Assembly: GCA_017466405.1 (NCBI GenBank)
Contig: JAFTUF010000009.1
Span: 1 to 64,000, forward strand
From: Bacteroidales bacterium
GTDB lineage: Bacteria > Bacteroidota > Bacteroidia > Bacteroidales > F082
Length of the DNA stretch: 64,000 nucleotides
Direction: 5' to 3'
The stretch's first letter is position 1; every line of letters begins with the position of its first letter. The position numbers and the translations under genes were made by a program. The notes under the pieces were generated by a model. The model was not told the origin of the DNA. It worked only from the letters and a program-made list of their open reading frames with translations, and made no database searches. Of this stretch, positions 62,714-64,000 are shown piece after piece.

Positions 62714-64000
62714 TATGAAACCTATTTTATTAATACTCGTTTTGTCGAGCATAATCAACCTATGCCATTCGCAAGTCATCGATGATTTTTCCGATGATAA
62801 TTTCAACGAATTTCCTTCTTGGTTTGGAAACGACAGTCTTTTCATTATCAACGAAGATCAACAACTGCAACTAAATGCCAACGAAGGTGGCAATGCTTAT
62901 CTTTCTGTTTGTTATAATAAGAAAGATGAGATGGAATGGCGTTTCTGGATTAAAGAAAAATTCTCACCTTCGGCAAATAATTATTGTGATGTGTATTTAT
63001 ATAGCGACAGTCAAGATTTAAAAACAGCCAACCTTGGATATATACTACGTTTTGGAGAATCGGGGAGCAACGACGTTATTGAATTGCTACGACTTGATAA
63101 CGGTCAGCTTACAAGTATTTGCCGTGGCTCAGATACGTTTATTGCTTCTTCCTTCTCCACTTTTATCAAAGTAACCTACGACAATTCTAAGGTATGGAAA
63201 ATTTTCGTCGATAAAAAAGGTGAAGATGTCTTTAAATTAGAAGCCAATGGATTTGACAATGAATTTCAACAACTTAATAGTGAGACTTATTTTGGTTTTA
63301 ATTGTACTTATACAAACAGCAACATAAAACAGTTCTACTTTGACGATATTTACATAGGTGAAAAAATCATCGACAGCATCGCACCTAATTTGATTAGTTG
63401 TGAAGTTGAAGACGATTATCATCTGAAATTGATATTCAGCGAAGCAGTAAGTGAAGAATCTGCTCTTAACACAAATAATTACATCATTGAAAACCAAGAT
63501 ATTCATCCTACTAACATCTATTATGGAGATAATTTTTCTACAATAGTTTTAGAATTTGAAGAAGCGATTTCTGAAGAAATATACCTCACTTTGAAAATAG
63601 AAAACATTGAAGATTTTGAAGGTAACATTTGCGAAGAGATTAAACACACATTTTTATATTACAAAGCAAAACAATACGATATAGTAATCAACGAGATAAT
63701 GTCGGATCCGTCGCCTCCCATCGAACTTCCGGAATATGAATATGTTGAATTGTATAATAATTCAGGATTCCCGATAAACTTAAAAAATTGGACATTTGTC
63801 ATTGGAAGCACTGAATATATTATAGAAGATAACATTGAAATTCAATCTGGTGAATATCTTCTCTTGTGTCATAAAGACGCTACAGAACTATTCTCTTATT
63901 CAGGAAGATTCATAGGTTTCATTTCATTTCAAGTTACAAATTCTGGTACAAGTTTATCGCTACTTGACAAAAAAGGCGATCTCATTTCATCAGTAAAATT
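62714..64000 (+). CDS. Secreted lamin-tail-domain protein, cut by window end
   Basis: Frame open from ATG 62714 to the window end (429 codons seen). Signal peptide MKPILLILVLSSIINLCHSQ, then a jelly-roll-like domain (about 21-215, DFSDDNFNEFPSWFG; QFYFDDIYIGEKII), an Ig-like/bacterial-adhesin module (about 220-320, LKLIFSEAVSEESALNTNNY), and the start of a lamin-tail domain (about 325 on, YDIVINEIMSDPSPP, YEYVELYNNSGFPINLKNW). Proteins of this architecture in Bacteroidota are large, surface-attached and usually end in a type IX sorting domain or gliding-type C-terminus, which would lie beyond the window. Confidence 0.85.

Overview
The window comes from an anaerobic member of the Bacteroidota, most likely the order Bacteroidales. 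The evidence is a SusC/SusD outer-membrane pair, gliding/type IX secretion genes (gldF, gldG), several secreted proteins with type IX C-terminal sorting domains, many lipoproteins of Bacteroidota-restricted families (DUF4249, DUF4270, DUF3244), -7 boxes of the TAnnTTTG type, mostly weak Shine-Dalgarno signals, and a rubredoxin/flavodiiron pair typical of anaerobes that meet oxygen. No rRNA, phage or CRISPR is present; there is one tRNA (Lys, CTT).

Layout. 1-2 kb: an IS5-family transposase at the edge, then a small membrane protein. 2-7 kb: dnaK, a DUF4249 lipoprotein, panB and a pseudouridine synthase. 7-11 kb: gldF-gldG-DUF4340-like gene, then mgsA. 11.4-19.1 kb: susC-susD followed by a PNGase F-like glycoamidase that keeps all three catalytic residues, a probable glycoprotein-foraging locus. 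19-25 kb: radA, a four-helix-bundle (S23) gene enclosed by octamer repeat arrays, a nucleoside-gate membrane protein, meaB and glutamine synthetase. 25-31 kb: a DUF4143 ATPase, two coupled secreted proteins, a hipB-hipS-hipT-like three-gene toxin-antitoxin operon with three operator-like repeats, and an EamA transporter. 31.7-34.3 kb: a dihydroorotate dehydrogenase-like enzyme, rubredoxin and a flavodiiron protein. 34.4-36.4 kb: a DUF3791-DUF3990-small protein cassette with ATGA overlaps and a lipoprotein. 36.5-44.2 kb: acpP-fabF-rnc, polA and topA. 44.5-49.2 kb: tRNA-Lys, starch synthase catalytic domain, DUF4270, cyclophilin, pheS and an IPExxxVDY-like protein. 49.3-57.6 kb: Omp28-like and other surface proteins, DUF3244 and a repeat-laden TPR membrane regulator. 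57.6-64 kb: a ThrE-type exporter, asd-ribF-C69 dipeptidase, and a lamin-tail protein cut by the window end.

The most unusual property is a set of short degenerate tandem repeats (an octamer gagttgct, a heptamer gtcaaca and several others) plus small palindromic elements. They fill many intergenic gaps, flank the S23 gene, and have entered coding sequences (polA linker, TPR regulator, one sorting-domain tail) in the one orientation that has no stop codon in any frame, so that PolA and the TPR protein carry the same repeated peptide.
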